From positions 1-64,000 of the forward strand of contig NZ_JBISBV010000009.1 in the NCBI RefSeq assembly GCF_046592965.1: DNA of 64,000 bases, written 5' to 3'. The position numbers and the translations under genes were made by a program. Origin of the DNA: Marivita sp046592965 (lineage in GTDB: Bacteria > Pseudomonadota > Alphaproteobacteria > Rhodobacterales > Rhodobacteraceae). Under the pieces are notes generated by a model, which saw only the letters and a program-made list of their open reading frames with translations, was not told where the DNA came from and made no database searches. Below, piece after piece: positions 53,257 to 61,635 of this stretch. How positions within the stretch are numbered: position 1 is the first letter of the stretch; each line of letters opens with the position of its first letter.

Positions 53257-54645
53257 ATGTCCTTGAAAAGACATATACTTTCCAATCCGAGAAGACTTAT
53301 TGCGCTTTGCGTATTGTTGGTCATTGCATCGGCCGCGGCAGCAGACGAAAATTTTGGACGTTTCACTCCCGAACAAATCCGAGAACGAGCAGTGACCGCG
53401 GATGCGGTACAGTCACCACGCGAAGCTGAATTTTGGGCTGATGTACTGCTCTTGCGAAATTCAGATGACGTTCAGGCGCTGATCATCAAGTCACGCGCAA
53501 CACGAAACCTTGGTGATACTAAAACGTCTCTCGATGCGTCACTGGCTGCTTGGAAGCACTCGGAGACGAGAGATCAGCAACATAATTCGGCAGTCAGCCG
53601 CGCCCAAGCCTTGTCTTCGGCTGGCCGACGCACATCGGCTCAACTCTGGCTGCGCCGCGCGATCCAGTTGGCGCCGAATGACGCGCTCAAGGACCGCGCG
53701 GCGCAGGATTTGCGATACGTGAGGGCACAGAACCCGTGGTCGACGTCGTACACCTTTTCGATCGCGCCGAGTTCGAACATCAACAACGGAAGTCGGAACG
53801 AAACGTCAGAGCTGTTCGACCTTCCCTTTGAGTTCGAGCTGGGCGGCGAGGCGCGGGCGTTGTCCGGTGTCGAGTTCCTGACGGGTTTGCGCACGCAATA
53901 CCGCGTCGTCTCAAATTCGCGCAAGCGCACGGACCTTCTTTTGGGTCTGTCCCATCGCACCTATACTCTCAGCGATGAGGCCAAGAAGATTGCGCCCGAT
54001 GTGGACGGGTCGGACTTTGCGACGAGTTCCATCTATGTCGGATTGCAGGAAAATTATGCCCTTTCCAGTGGCAAAGCCCAGCTCGGCTGGGATTTCGGTA
54101 TCGGCCGCACTTGGTATGGCGGTGATCCGCTTTTCGATTACACCCGCATCGGAGCGTCGTTCCGCAGAGCCGCTGGGCCGCGCGGACTACTGGACCTTTC
54201 GCTGCGGCGCGAAGGCCAGGACGGGCAAAATGGCCGCGACGATGCCACCATCTGGACCGCACGGGTCGGTTACGGCATGGCCTTGGGCAACGGTGACCGT
54301 CTTCTGCTGTCACTTGGCGGCACCGACTCGCGAAGTGACGGTGACTACCTTGATTATACGCAACGCGAAATCGCTGCGCGCTACAGTCTGGCCAAACCCG
54401 TCGGACCGGCGCAGCTCGACTTTGGCCTGTCATACTCGGACAAGCGTCACGATGAATCGAGCCTGACCAGCGATGGTCGGCAGGAACATTCGGTTCAGGC
54501 CACGGTGACGGCGGCGCTTCCGGAACTGGATTTTTACGGCTTCATCCCCACCCTCACCTTCAACGCCGAACGAACAGAGGCCAATATCGACCTTTACGAG
54601 ACGGAGACCTACGGTGTGCAACTGGGTATTCGATCGGCGTTCTAG
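53257..54645 (+). CDS. Slam-type (DUF560) surface lipoprotein assembly modifier
   Basis: A 462-residue outer-membrane protein. After a signal peptide (ending near AAADEN) comes a helical TPR-like domain (about 35-170: LLLRNSDDVQALIIKSRATRNLGD). Residue 185 onward matches the DUF560 barrel, opening NPWSTSYTFSIAPSSNINNGS. Regular alternating strands end in GVQLGIRSAF with terminal Phe. Slam proteins deliver surface lipoproteins; the upstream lipoprotein gene is the predicted client. GC content rises sharply inside the gene near 53600. Confidence 0.85.
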   Translation: MSLKRHILSNPRRLIALCVLLVIASAAAADENFGRFTPEQIRERAVTADAVQSPREAEFWADVLLLRNSDDVQALIIKSRATRNLGDTKTSLDASLAAWKHSETRDQQHNSAVSRAQALSSAGRRTSAQLWLRRAIQLAPNDALKDRAAQDLRYVRAQNPWSTSYTFSIAPSSNINNGSRNETSELFDLPFEFELGGEARALSGVEFLTGLRTQYRVVSNSRKRTDLLLGLSHRTYTLSDEAKKIAPDVDGSDFATSSIYVGLQENYALSSGKAQLGWDFGIGRTWYGGDPLFDYTRIGASFRRAAGPRGLLDLSLRREGQDGQNGRDDATIWTARVGYGMALGNGDRLLLSLGGTDSRSDGDYLDYTQREIAARYSLAKPVGPAQLDFGLSYSDKRHDESSLTSDGRQEHSVQATVTAALPELDFYGFIPTLTFNAERTEANIDLYETETYGVQLGIRSAF

Positions 54646-54712
54646 CCCTATTGGCTCTCGACATCGCGGCGATATGGCCTAGCGTTGGTTCCAGTCAATC
54701 AAAGAGGACCTT

Positions 54713-55141
54713 ATGCCCCTTCGCTATCTTCACACCATGGTGCGCGTCAAAGATCTTGATGCGTCGATGAAATTTTACGAACTGCTCGGCCTCAAGGAAA
54801 CACATCGCAAAGACAATGAGAAAGGGCGCTTTACGCTCGTTTTCATGGCGCCTGAAGGTCAGGAAGAGTGCCCCGTCGAGTTGACCCACAATTGGGACGG
54901 TGATGATGGTCTGCCCTCGGACAGCCGCCATTTCGGTCATCTGGCCTACCGCGTCGACGACATCTATGCGACGTGCCAGCACCTCATGGACAACGGCGTC
55001 ACCATCAACCGTCCGCCGCGGGATGGACATATGGCGTTCGTGCGTTCGCCCGACAACATCTCGATCGAGCTTTTGCAAGCCGGCGACTCCTTGCCAGCGA
55101 AAGAGCCTTGGGCGTCGATGGAAAATACCGGCCATTGGTAA
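54713..55141 (+). CDS. gloA: lactoylglutathione lyase (glyoxalase I)
   Basis: A 142-residue metalloenzyme detoxifying methylglyoxal. It begins PLRYLHTMVRVKDLDASMKF (metal His in RYLHTM) and has the glyoxalase motif ELTHNWD, FGHLAYRVDDI. The end has the PDNISIELLQ metal-glutamate segment. Stops before a bidirectional terminator. Confidence 0.95.
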   Translation: MPLRYLHTMVRVKDLDASMKFYELLGLKETHRKDNEKGRFTLVFMAPEGQEECPVELTHNWDGDDGLPSDSRHFGHLAYRVDDIYATCQHLMDNGVTINRPPRDGHMAFVRSPDNISIELLQAGDSLPAKEPWASMENTGHW

Positions 55142-55144
55142 CGG

Positions 55145-55180
55145 AAAGCCCGGCTGTTGCAGGTCAGCAGCCGGGCCTTT
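55145..55180. terminator. bidirectional terminator between gloA and the MarR gene
   Basis: Stem GCCCGGCTG (55148-55156) with CAGCCGGGC (55168-55176), flanked by GAAA and CTTTC. T tracts are short on both strands, but the convergent position makes a shared terminator likely. Confidence 0.75.
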
Positions 55181-55183
55181 CGG

Positions 55184-55681
55184 TCAGTAAATGTATCGAA
55201 TCTGATCGGTCCAGTAACGCTCCATCCGGCGCAACGTATCGCTCATGTCACCCAGGGTCGTGTCGTCGATGACGTTCTTGTGCAAAAGCCCGTCTGCATG
55301 GCGCGCGAACAGGGCTGAAATCAAACTGCGAATTTCGCGGCCCCGCGTGGTCAACCGCACCCGCACAGAGCGGCGATCGATTTCACAGCGCTGATGGTGC
55401 ATATACCCCATCTCGACCAGCTTCTTCAGATTGTAGCTGACGTTGCTGCCTTGATAATAGCCGCGGGTCTTCAACTCTCCGGCCGTCACTTCGTTATCGC
55501 CGATATTGAATAGCAAGAGCGCCTGTACCGCGTTGATCTCGATAACACCGACCCGTTCGAATTCGTCTTTGATCACGTCGAGCAAGAGCCGGTGAAGCCG
55601 CTCCACCAGCGCAAGCGCCTCTAGATAGCCGTCCAACATGCCGCCGGATCGACCCTGCTCAACAGATGCATGAATGCTCAT
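55184..55681 (-). CDS. LdtR-like MarR-family transcriptional regulator
   Basis: A 165-residue winged-helix protein. The DNA-binding segment is DNEVTAGELKTRGYYQGSNVSYNLKKLVEMGY followed by the basic wing RCEIDRRSVRVRLTTRGRE. The GYYQGSNVSYN helix is characteristic of LdtR, known from Liberibacter and relatives to control L,D-transpeptidase and stress genes. Targets here are not visible. Confidence 0.85.
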   Translation of the reverse strand: MSIHASVEQGRSGGMLDGYLEALALVERLHRLLLDVIKDEFERVGVIEINAVQALLLFNIGDNEVTAGELKTRGYYQGSNVSYNLKKLVEMGYMHHQRCEIDRRSVRVRLTTRGREIRSLISALFARHADGLLHKNVIDDTTLGDMSDTLRRMERYWTDQIRYIY

Positions 55682-55762
55682 TTTTTTCTCCGCCTTACCT
55701 GTTGCGAAGGAGCATCCGGCATAAACCCGAAGAATCGGTTAAGTCGTCAAATTTTCTCTGAA

Positions 55763-56023
55763 TCAGCGCTGGAAGGCGACGTTCGATATGTCATCAATCA
55801 TGCTGCGCAGCGGCTCGGGTGGGGTTTTCTGGCCGCTGACCCATTGATACAGGTCCTGGTCGTTCTCCGATAACAGCGCATCGTAACGGTCCAGCATGTC
55901 TGCATCAAAACTGCTCAACCGAAGCTCGGCATAGCGCGACAGGATGATGTCCATCTCCTTGATCCCGCGCCGCATCGACCGCATGGTCAACCGCTTGAGC
56001 CGATTGTCATGCGTTTCGCTCAT
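55763..56023 (-). CDS. sdhE: SdhE, FAD assembly factor
   Basis: An 86-residue protein with the SdhE signature RRGIKEMDIILSRYA near residue 18 and the DLYQWVSGQ segment. It promotes flavinylation of succinate dehydrogenase SdhA. Its start overlaps the stop of the XRE regulator gene by four bases (ATGA), an unusual partner. Confidence 0.9.
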   Translation of the reverse strand: MSETHDNRLKRLTMRSMRRGIKEMDIILSRYAELRLSSFDADMLDRYDALLSENDQDLYQWVSGQKTPPEPLRSMIDDISNVAFQR

Positions 56024-56412
56024 GGTTGTTGCCTCATCATGGCGCGAAGACGTTTTTCCATCCGCGCCAATTGCTCGGCCTTGCCATGAAGGTCGGCCTT
56101 GAGTTCACGAAGTTCGAGAATCACCTCGTCGATATCACCCGGCACATCATGCGGTTCCGGCGTATCGAGCCCCGCACCTTCGCCGTTGATCAGCCACATC
56201 ATCGAGACGTTCAAAAGCCCCGCCATCATCGACAGGCGGTTGGCGCGCGGCTCTGCCAGATCGTCTTCCCATTTGCGCATTGTCGATTTCTTGACGCCCA
56301 ACCGTTTGGCCAGCGATTCCTGCGTCATGCCCGACGCCTCGCGCGCGGCGGTCAGTCGATCTCCGAATGTCGCGATTTCGGGCGCATACCAGTCCTGGTC
56401 GCTTTCGCTCAT
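56020..56412 (-). CDS. XRE-family helix-turn-helix regulator
   Basis: A 130-residue protein starting at 56412. The Cro/C1-type HTH is at about 17-70 (RLTAAREASGMTQESLAKRLGVKKSTMRKWEDD). A C-terminal coiled segment (about 85-125) probably mediates dimerisation. It is translationally coupled to sdhE, so it may control that unit or respond to the same cue. It diverges from the aminotransferase gene. Confidence 0.85.
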   Translation of the reverse strand: MSESDQDWYAPEIATFGDRLTAAREASGMTQESLAKRLGVKKSTMRKWEDDLAEPRANRLSMMAGLLNVSMMWLINGEGAGLDTPEPHDVPGDIDEVILELRELKADLHGKAEQLARMEKRLRAMMRQQP

Positions 56413-56497
56413 CACGTCTCCTTTCACGATCCTCGCTTGATCGTATATGGGGCGCACCCTAAGACAGACGATATACAATCACAATCAGAGGCCTGAG

Positions 56498-57700
56498 ATG
56501 CCCTTTCTGTCCGAAACGCTTGCCCGCGTCAGCCCGTCTCCAACGGTGGCGGTGACGCAGAAGGCGATGGAACTCAAGGCCGCCGGGCATGATGTGATCG
56601 GTCTGGGTGCCGGTGAGCCCGACTTTGACACGCCCGACACGATCAAGGCTGCGGCAATTGCGGCGATTGAGGCCGGGAAAACGAAATACACGCCTGTCGA
56701 TGGCATCCCCGAGGTCAAGAAGGCGATCTGCGACAAGTTTCTGCGCGACAATGATCTGCACTACACACCATCGCAGATCACAGTGTCTACTGGCGGCAAG
56801 CAGGTGCTTTACAACGCGCTGTTGGCCACGCTCAACCCCGCAGACGAGGTGATCATTCCGGCGCCCTACTGGGTCAGCTATCCTGACATGGTGCGCCTAG
56901 GTGGCGGCACGCCTGTCATTGTCGAAACCGCGTTGGAAAACGGGTTTCGCCTGACGCCCGAGGCGCTTGAGGCCGCGATCACGCCCAAGACCAAGTGGTT
57001 CATCTTCAATTCCCCGTCCAATCCGACAGGTGCCGGGTACACCCGTGACGCTCTCAAAGCGCTGACAGAGGTGTTGATGCGCCACCCTCATGTCTGGGTG
57101 ATGACCGATGACATGTATGAGCATCTGGTCTTTGACGGGTTTGAATTCTGCACCCCGGCGCAGGTGGAACCGGGGCTTTATGACCGAACGCTCACGGTCA
57201 ACGGCGTGTCCAAAGCCTATGCGATGACAGGCTGGCGGATCGGTTACGCCGCCGGGCCAGAGCATTTGATCGCGGCGATGCGCAAGCTGCAATCGCAATC
57301 CACGACCAACCCCTGTTCGATCAGCCAATGGGCCACGGTCGAGGCATTGAACGGGCCGCAAGACTTTCTTTCAGAGCGTTGCGAGGTGTTCCGCAAAAGG
57401 CGCGATCTGGTGGTCGAGGCGCTCAACTCTGCCATCGGCATCACCTGCGCCGTGCCGGAGGGCGCGTTTTACGTCTATCCGTCGATCGAAGGATGCATCG
57501 GCAAGACCAGCGCGCGAGGCACTCTCATCGACACTGACGAAGCCTTTGCCACGGCGCTGCTCGAGGAACAGGGAGTCGCCGTCGTCTTTGGCGCGGCCTT
57601 CGGGCTGAGCCCATATTTCAGGGTCAGTTACGCCACCTCGGACGCTCTTCTTGCTGAGGCTTGCAGGCGCATCCAGACCTTCTGCGCCGGGCTGAACTGA
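56498..57700 (+). CDS. aspC: aspartate aminotransferase, PLP-dependent class I
   Basis: A 400-residue transaminase. The PLP lysine is in NGVSKAYAMTGWRIGYAAGP. FNSPSNPTGAGYTRD and the VSYPDMVRLGGG region are typical of the alphaproteobacterial AspC/AatA type. It interconverts aspartate and glutamate with their keto acids. The start at 56498 opens MPFLSETLARVSPSPT. A hypothetical gene follows after one base. Confidence 0.93.
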   Translation: MPFLSETLARVSPSPTVAVTQKAMELKAAGHDVIGLGAGEPDFDTPDTIKAAAIAAIEAGKTKYTPVDGIPEVKKAICDKFLRDNDLHYTPSQITVSTGGKQVLYNALLATLNPADEVIIPAPYWVSYPDMVRLGGGTPVIVETALENGFRLTPEALEAAITPKTKWFIFNSPSNPTGAGYTRDALKALTEVLMRHPHVWVMTDDMYEHLVFDGFEFCTPAQVEPGLYDRTLTVNGVSKAYAMTGWRIGYAAGPEHLIAAMRKLQSQSTTNPCSISQWATVEALNGPQDFLSERCEVFRKRRDLVVEALNSAIGITCAVPEGAFYVYPSIEGCIGKTSARGTLIDTDEAFATALLEEQGVAVVFGAAFGLSPYFRVSYATSDALLAEACRRIQTFCAGLN

Positions 57701-57701
57701 G

Positions 57702-58112
57702 ATGGGTGCGCATCTTCCTGATTATTATTTCCGCGTCCGCGAAAACGGGGCTCTGGTGTTTCGCGTAGACACCGAAAACCGTCAGCGCCGGATCGAGATG
57801 GACCAGATCGCGATGGTCAATATCCGCAATGGCGAAATCAAACCGCATGGCGACCGCACGCTTGGCGATGATGATGTCGCGGCGATTCAGAACTGGATGG
57901 CCGAGCGTCAGTCCGTTCTTGCCGATCGGACGATCGACGACATTCTGCGAACGGTTGATCATCTGAATCTGACGACGCAATGGGCGCAGTCGAAAGCATC
58001 GGACGATCAACTCGATGCGGTGACAGATTCGCTGCTGCTCGCGATGCACGATCTGCGCAGCGTGCTGGTCCGGCGCAAGGCGGACCGGTTGATGAAGGAC
58101 GACACCGCCTAG
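57702..58112 (+). CDS. conserved-looking hypothetical protein behind aspC
   Basis: A 136-residue soluble protein. It starts one base after the aspC stop and is probably translationally coupled. Features are an opening PDYYFRVRENGALVFRVDTENRQ and an acidic/basic helical C-terminus (LLLAMHDLRSVLVRRKADRL). No known domain recognised. The tight link to aspC is the only functional clue. Confidence 0.75.
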   Translation: MGAHLPDYYFRVRENGALVFRVDTENRQRRIEMDQIAMVNIRNGEIKPHGDRTLGDDDVAAIQNWMAERQSVLADRTIDDILRTVDHLNLTTQWAQSKASDDQLDAVTDSLLLAMHDLRSVLVRRKADRLMKDDTA

Positions 58113-58198
58113 CCGCGCGTCAAGCGTGCGCTAGCGGCTTCCCCCGCCCCGCCCGCTCTGACATAGTGGCGCAAAGCAACAACAATCAGAGCAGCGCA

Positions 58199-60157
58199 AT
58201 GGCCGAAGACCTTCTCTCGGGGCAAGAACCGACAGACTATGATGCGTCCTCCATCGAGGTGCTGGAAGGGCTGGAACCCGTCCGCAAACGCCCCGGCATG
58301 TATATCGGCGGGACGGATGAGCGCGCGCTGCATCATCTTGTGGCCGAGGTGCTCGACAACTCGATGGACGAGGCGGTGGCGGGACACGCCAACCGCATCG
58401 AGGTGGAATTGCACGAGGATCACGCCGTCACCATCCGTGACAACGGACGCGGCATTCCGATTGATCCGCACCCCAAATTTCCCGACAAATCCGCGCTTGA
58501 GGTGATCCTGTGTACGCTGCATGCGGGCGGCAAGTTCAGCGGCAAGGCCTATGAAACCTCGGGCGGATTGCACGGTGTGGGTGCGTCGGTGGTGAACGCG
58601 CTGTCTGACAGCATGGTGGTGCAGGTCGCGCGCAATCGCGAATTGTTCGAGCAACGGTTTTCACGCGGTGTGCCCCTCGGGCCGGTGGCCAAGATCGGCC
58701 AGGCGCCGAACCGGCGCGGCACTACTGTCACGTTCCACGCGGATGAACAGATCTTTGGCAAACACCGCTTCAAGCCGGCGCGGCTTTTGCAGATGGTGCG
58801 GTCCAAGGCGTATCTGTTTTCGGGTGTCGAGATCCGCTGGAAATCGGCGATTGACGATGGTGAAACGCCAACAGATGCGACGTTTCACTTTCCCGGTGGT
58901 TTGTCGGATTACTTGACCGAAACGCTTGGCAAAGCGTCGACTTATGCCGACAAACCCTTTGCCGGAACGGTGGATTTCCGAGAGAAGTTCAACGCGCCGG
59001 GCAAGGTGGAATGGGCGATCAACTGGACGCCGTCGCGCGACGGGTTCATCCAGTCCTATTGCAACACCGTACCTACCCCCGACGGCGGCACGCATGAGGC
59101 GGGCTTCTGGGCCGCGATCCTCAAGGGCATTCGCGCCTATGGCGAATTGTCCAACAACAAGAAGGCCGCGCAGATCACCCGCGATGACCTCATCACAGGC
59201 GGCTGTGCCTTGGTGTCGTGCTTTATCCGCGAGCCGGAATTCGTCGGACAGACCAAGGACCGGCTGGCCACGACCGAGGCGCAGCGCTTGGTCGAGGGAG
59301 CCGTGCGCGACCATTTTGACAATTGGCTGGCCGCCGATACGAAGTCCGCCGGAGCGATCCTCGACTTTCTTGTACTGCGCGCCGAGGAACGGTTGCGGCG
59401 CAGGGCCGAGAAGGAAACACAACGCAAATCCGCCACTAAAAAACTTCGCCTTCCCGGTAAATTGGTGGATTGCTCGTCGTCAACGCGCGAAGGCACCGAA
59501 TTGTTCATCGTCGAGGGCGACAGCGCCGGTGGCTCTGCCAAGATGGCACGGGATCGCAAGACGCAGGCGCTCTTGCCGCTGCGCGGTAAAATTCTGAACG
59601 TGCTGGGTGCTGCCTCCTCTAAACTGGGCACCAATGCCGAGATCAGCGATCTGACACAGGCGTTGGGTGTGGGTTTGGGTATCAAGTTCAACGTGGACGA
59701 TCTTCGTTACGATAAGATTATCATCATGACGGATGCGGATGTGGACGGGGCACATATTGCATCGCTTTTGATGACATTTTTCTTCACCCAGATGCGCCCG
59801 ATGATCGATACCGGCCACCTCTACCTCGCCTGCCCGCCGCTCTACCGGCTCACACAGGGGGCCAAGCGGCTTTACGTGGCCGATGATGCCGAGAAGGATT
59901 TGATGATGGAGAAGGGGCTAGGTGGCAAAGGCAAGATCGACGTCCAGCGCTTCAAGGGTCTGGGCGAGATGGATGCGAAGGATCTCAAGGAAACCACGAT
60001 GGATCCGGCGTCACGGAAATTGATCCGGGTGACGATCGACGAGGATGAGCCGGGCGAGACGGGCGATCTGGTGGAACGGCTGATGGGGAAGAAACCGGAA
60101 TTGCGGTTCCAGTATATTCAGGAGAATGCGCGGTTTGTTGAGGAGTTGGATGTTTGA
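58199..60157 (+). CDS. parE: ParE, topoisomerase IV subunit B
   Basis: A 652-residue ATPase subunit. GHKL motifs are VLDNSMDEAVAGHA and DNGRGIPID with GLHGVGASVVNALS. Toprim motifs EGDSAGGSAKMARD and MTDADVDGAHI follow. The size and the QTKDRLAT segment fit ParE more than GyrB. With ParC it decatenates daughter chromosomes. The ATG at 58199 begins MAEDLLSGQEP. Confidence 0.95.
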   Translation: MAEDLLSGQEPTDYDASSIEVLEGLEPVRKRPGMYIGGTDERALHHLVAEVLDNSMDEAVAGHANRIEVELHEDHAVTIRDNGRGIPIDPHPKFPDKSALEVILCTLHAGGKFSGKAYETSGGLHGVGASVVNALSDSMVVQVARNRELFEQRFSRGVPLGPVAKIGQAPNRRGTTVTFHADEQIFGKHRFKPARLLQMVRSKAYLFSGVEIRWKSAIDDGETPTDATFHFPGGLSDYLTETLGKASTYADKPFAGTVDFREKFNAPGKVEWAINWTPSRDGFIQSYCNTVPTPDGGTHEAGFWAAILKGIRAYGELSNNKKAAQITRDDLITGGCALVSCFIREPEFVGQTKDRLATTEAQRLVEGAVRDHFDNWLAADTKSAGAILDFLVLRAEERLRRRAEKETQRKSATKKLRLPGKLVDCSSSTREGTELFIVEGDSAGGSAKMARDRKTQALLPLRGKILNVLGAASSKLGTNAEISDLTQALGVGLGIKFNVDDLRYDKIIIMTDADVDGAHIASLLMTFFFTQMRPMIDTGHLYLACPPLYRLTQGAKRLYVADDAEKDLMMEKGLGGKGKIDVQRFKGLGEMDAKDLKETTMDPASRKLIRVTIDEDEPGETGDLVERLMGKKPELRFQYIQENARFVEELDV

Positions 60158-60197
60158 AATAGAACTTTAACCGTTTTCGCTGAAACTGAGGCGCAAG

Positions 60198-60698
60198 ATG
60201 GAAAGAGTTCAGTTCAAAATATCCCAAGACTTGTTGCGCGTTGGCGCGTTGATCGCGCGTGAGGAAGATATCACCATGGGTCAACTTTTGCGCAGTCTTT
60301 TGGCAAAAGAGATTTCCCGGCGCAAGAATGCGAGGCCGCCCAATCGGGCGGACGAGCTGCTCATCGCGCCCTTGCGAGCGCGCCTCGCGCCGGAGTTTGC
60401 GAATGCGACACATTGGGACAGTTTGCAAAACCGCCTTAAGGAATGTGGATACGAATTGAGACCGGCAGGCGGTGGCCTCGCACTTTACACCCATCCTGAG
60501 GGGAAAAGAGTCTGTAAAGGATCCGAGTTGGGGTTCTCTTACAGCAAGCTGGTTGAACGATACAAAGCCGGGTTCCCCGGCCATTCACATACCTGGATCG
60601 AAGAACGGTTCGCGCGGCGGCCAGAGTCGTGCAGCCTTCGCGAGAATGTCGCTATAGAAGCCCGTGCAGCTTCGACACCACCGAGCAGGCCTCGATGA
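60198..60698 (+). CDS. hypothetical protein with ribbon-helix-helix-like N-terminus
   Basis: A 166-residue basic protein. Residues 2-38 (VQFKISQDLLRVGALIAREE, TMGQLLRSLLAKEI) resemble a ribbon-helix-helix DNA-binding pattern. The middle (GYELRPAGGGLALYTHPEGKRV and GFSYSKLVERY) looks like a small alpha/beta domain I cannot name. It sits between parE and a structured gap. Possibly a mobile-element remnant or relaxase-accessory type protein; this is inference. Confidence 0.65.
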   Translation: MERVQFKISQDLLRVGALIAREEDITMGQLLRSLLAKEISRRKNARPPNRADELLIAPLRARLAPEFANATHWDSLQNRLKECGYELRPAGGGLALYTHPEGKRVCKGSELGFSYSKLVERYKAGFPGHSHTWIEERFARRPESCSLRENVAIEARAASTPPSRPR

Positions 60699-61085
60699 TG
60701 TTTCGGTGATGAGATCCTCGGCCTGGCCCGAAAATTACCATGTGCGGGATTACCCGCGAAAATTCCAAAAAGAGGTGACGTCACCTGAGTTGGGTGAACA
60801 TCCTCTCCCCCGTGCAGAGCCGGAAGGCTCCGAACCTGTACCCCAGTTTAAGAAACGGGGGCCTTGTAAGACGCGTCTCTCATGGTTTGAACGCACATCA
60901 AGCGTCCGCAGAGAGAGGGTAGCTTCCTGGGGTGTTCCGCCGAAAGACGGAACGGGTATCGGATCCAATGAGGGCAGCATCGGGGCCATCCGTTAAGGAC
61001 CGGGAAACGATGCGGGCGCTGCGCGACACGCAAAAAGCCCCGCCGAAACCGGCGGGGCTTTGGTCATCCCGACAGGGATTGAACC
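60699..61085. other. 387-base structured intergenic region
   Basis: No gene supported. It contains a 14-base perfect palindrome (AGGTGACGTCACCT, 60773-60786). It also holds long pairings CCCCCGT/ACGGGGG (around 60806 and 60855), a GTTCCG/CGGAAC hairpin (around 60935-60953), and GCAGCATCG paired with CGATGC/GCTGC (around 60975 to 61021). The right end is the rplQ terminator. The pattern suggests a folded RNA on either strand, but no known RNA family was recognised. Confidence 0.45.
61031..61062 (-). terminator. terminator of the alpha operon, after rplQ
   Basis: On the minus strand the stem GCCCCGCC-ggtttc-GGCGGGGC is followed by TTTTTG. It lies about 25 bases after the rplQ stop and closes the leftward ribosomal transcript. 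A weaker TTT follows on the other strand. Confidence 0.88.
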
Positions 61086-61508
61086 TTATTCGTCGTCCGC
61101 CATTTCCATCGCTTCGACGCGCGCCTTGTCGGCTGCGCCCTTGGCGTCAACGTCACGATCGACGAATTCGATGATCGCCATCGGCGCCATGTCACCATAG
61201 CGGAACCCGGCCTTGAGGACGCGGACATAACCACCCTGGCGGTCGGCAAAGCGCGGGCCAAGGATGTCAAAAAGTTTGGCGACGTGCATGTCCTGCTTGA
61301 GCGATGCACGGGCCTGACGGCGGGCATGCAGATCGCCGCGCTTGCCCAGTGTGATCAGCTTTTCAACGATCGGGCGCAGTTCTTTTGCCTTGGGAAGGGT
61401 TGTCTTGATCTGCTCATGTTCGATGAGCGAGCCGGCCATGTTCGCGAACAACGCCTTGCGGTGTTCATGGGTGCGGTTCAGGCGGCGGTAGCCTCGTGCG
61501 TGACGCAT
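61086..61508 (-). CDS. rplQ: 50S ribosomal protein L17
   Basis: A 140-residue basic protein starting MRHARGYRRLNRTHEHRKAL, the L17 signature. Length is near the family norm with a short acidic C-terminal tail. The start at 61508 is the usual one; the frame is open a little further upstream without support. Last gene of rpsM-rpsK-rpoA-rplQ. Confidence 0.97.
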   Translation of the reverse strand: MRHARGYRRLNRTHEHRKALFANMAGSLIEHEQIKTTLPKAKELRPIVEKLITLGKRGDLHARRQARASLKQDMHVAKLFDILGPRFADRQGGYVRVLKAGFRYGDMAPMAIIEFVDRDVDAKGAADKARVEAMEMADDE

Positions 61509-61635
61509 GTGTCTTCTCCTAATGTGCCCTCTACGGGCGTTTTTGCTTTGTCCGGCCACCGATGCGTGTCAGCGGCTCTCCTTGGGGCGGAACGCCCGGA
61601 TTGCGTGGGGCGGGGATACCCCCGCCGCGCGCGAA

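Noticed and set aside
60664..60996. A 110-codon open frame in the structured gap
   Set aside because: Low-complexity, Arg/Pro/Glu-rich product with no ribosome site, overlapping several hairpins; not supported as a gene.
60900..61020. Resemblance of TCCTGGGGTGTTC to the 5' part of 6S RNA
   Set aside because: The matching 3' strand and central bubble are missing; GTTCCG pairs locally instead. The gene context is also not the usual one for ssrS.
61062..61090. GGTTCAATCCCTGTCGGGATGACCA on the minus strand just after rplQ, resembling a tRNA 3' end
   Set aside because: The T-arm stem does not pair properly, and there is no anticodon or D arm; the upstream part is rplQ coding sequence. It instead contains a small ATCCC/GGGAT hairpin.
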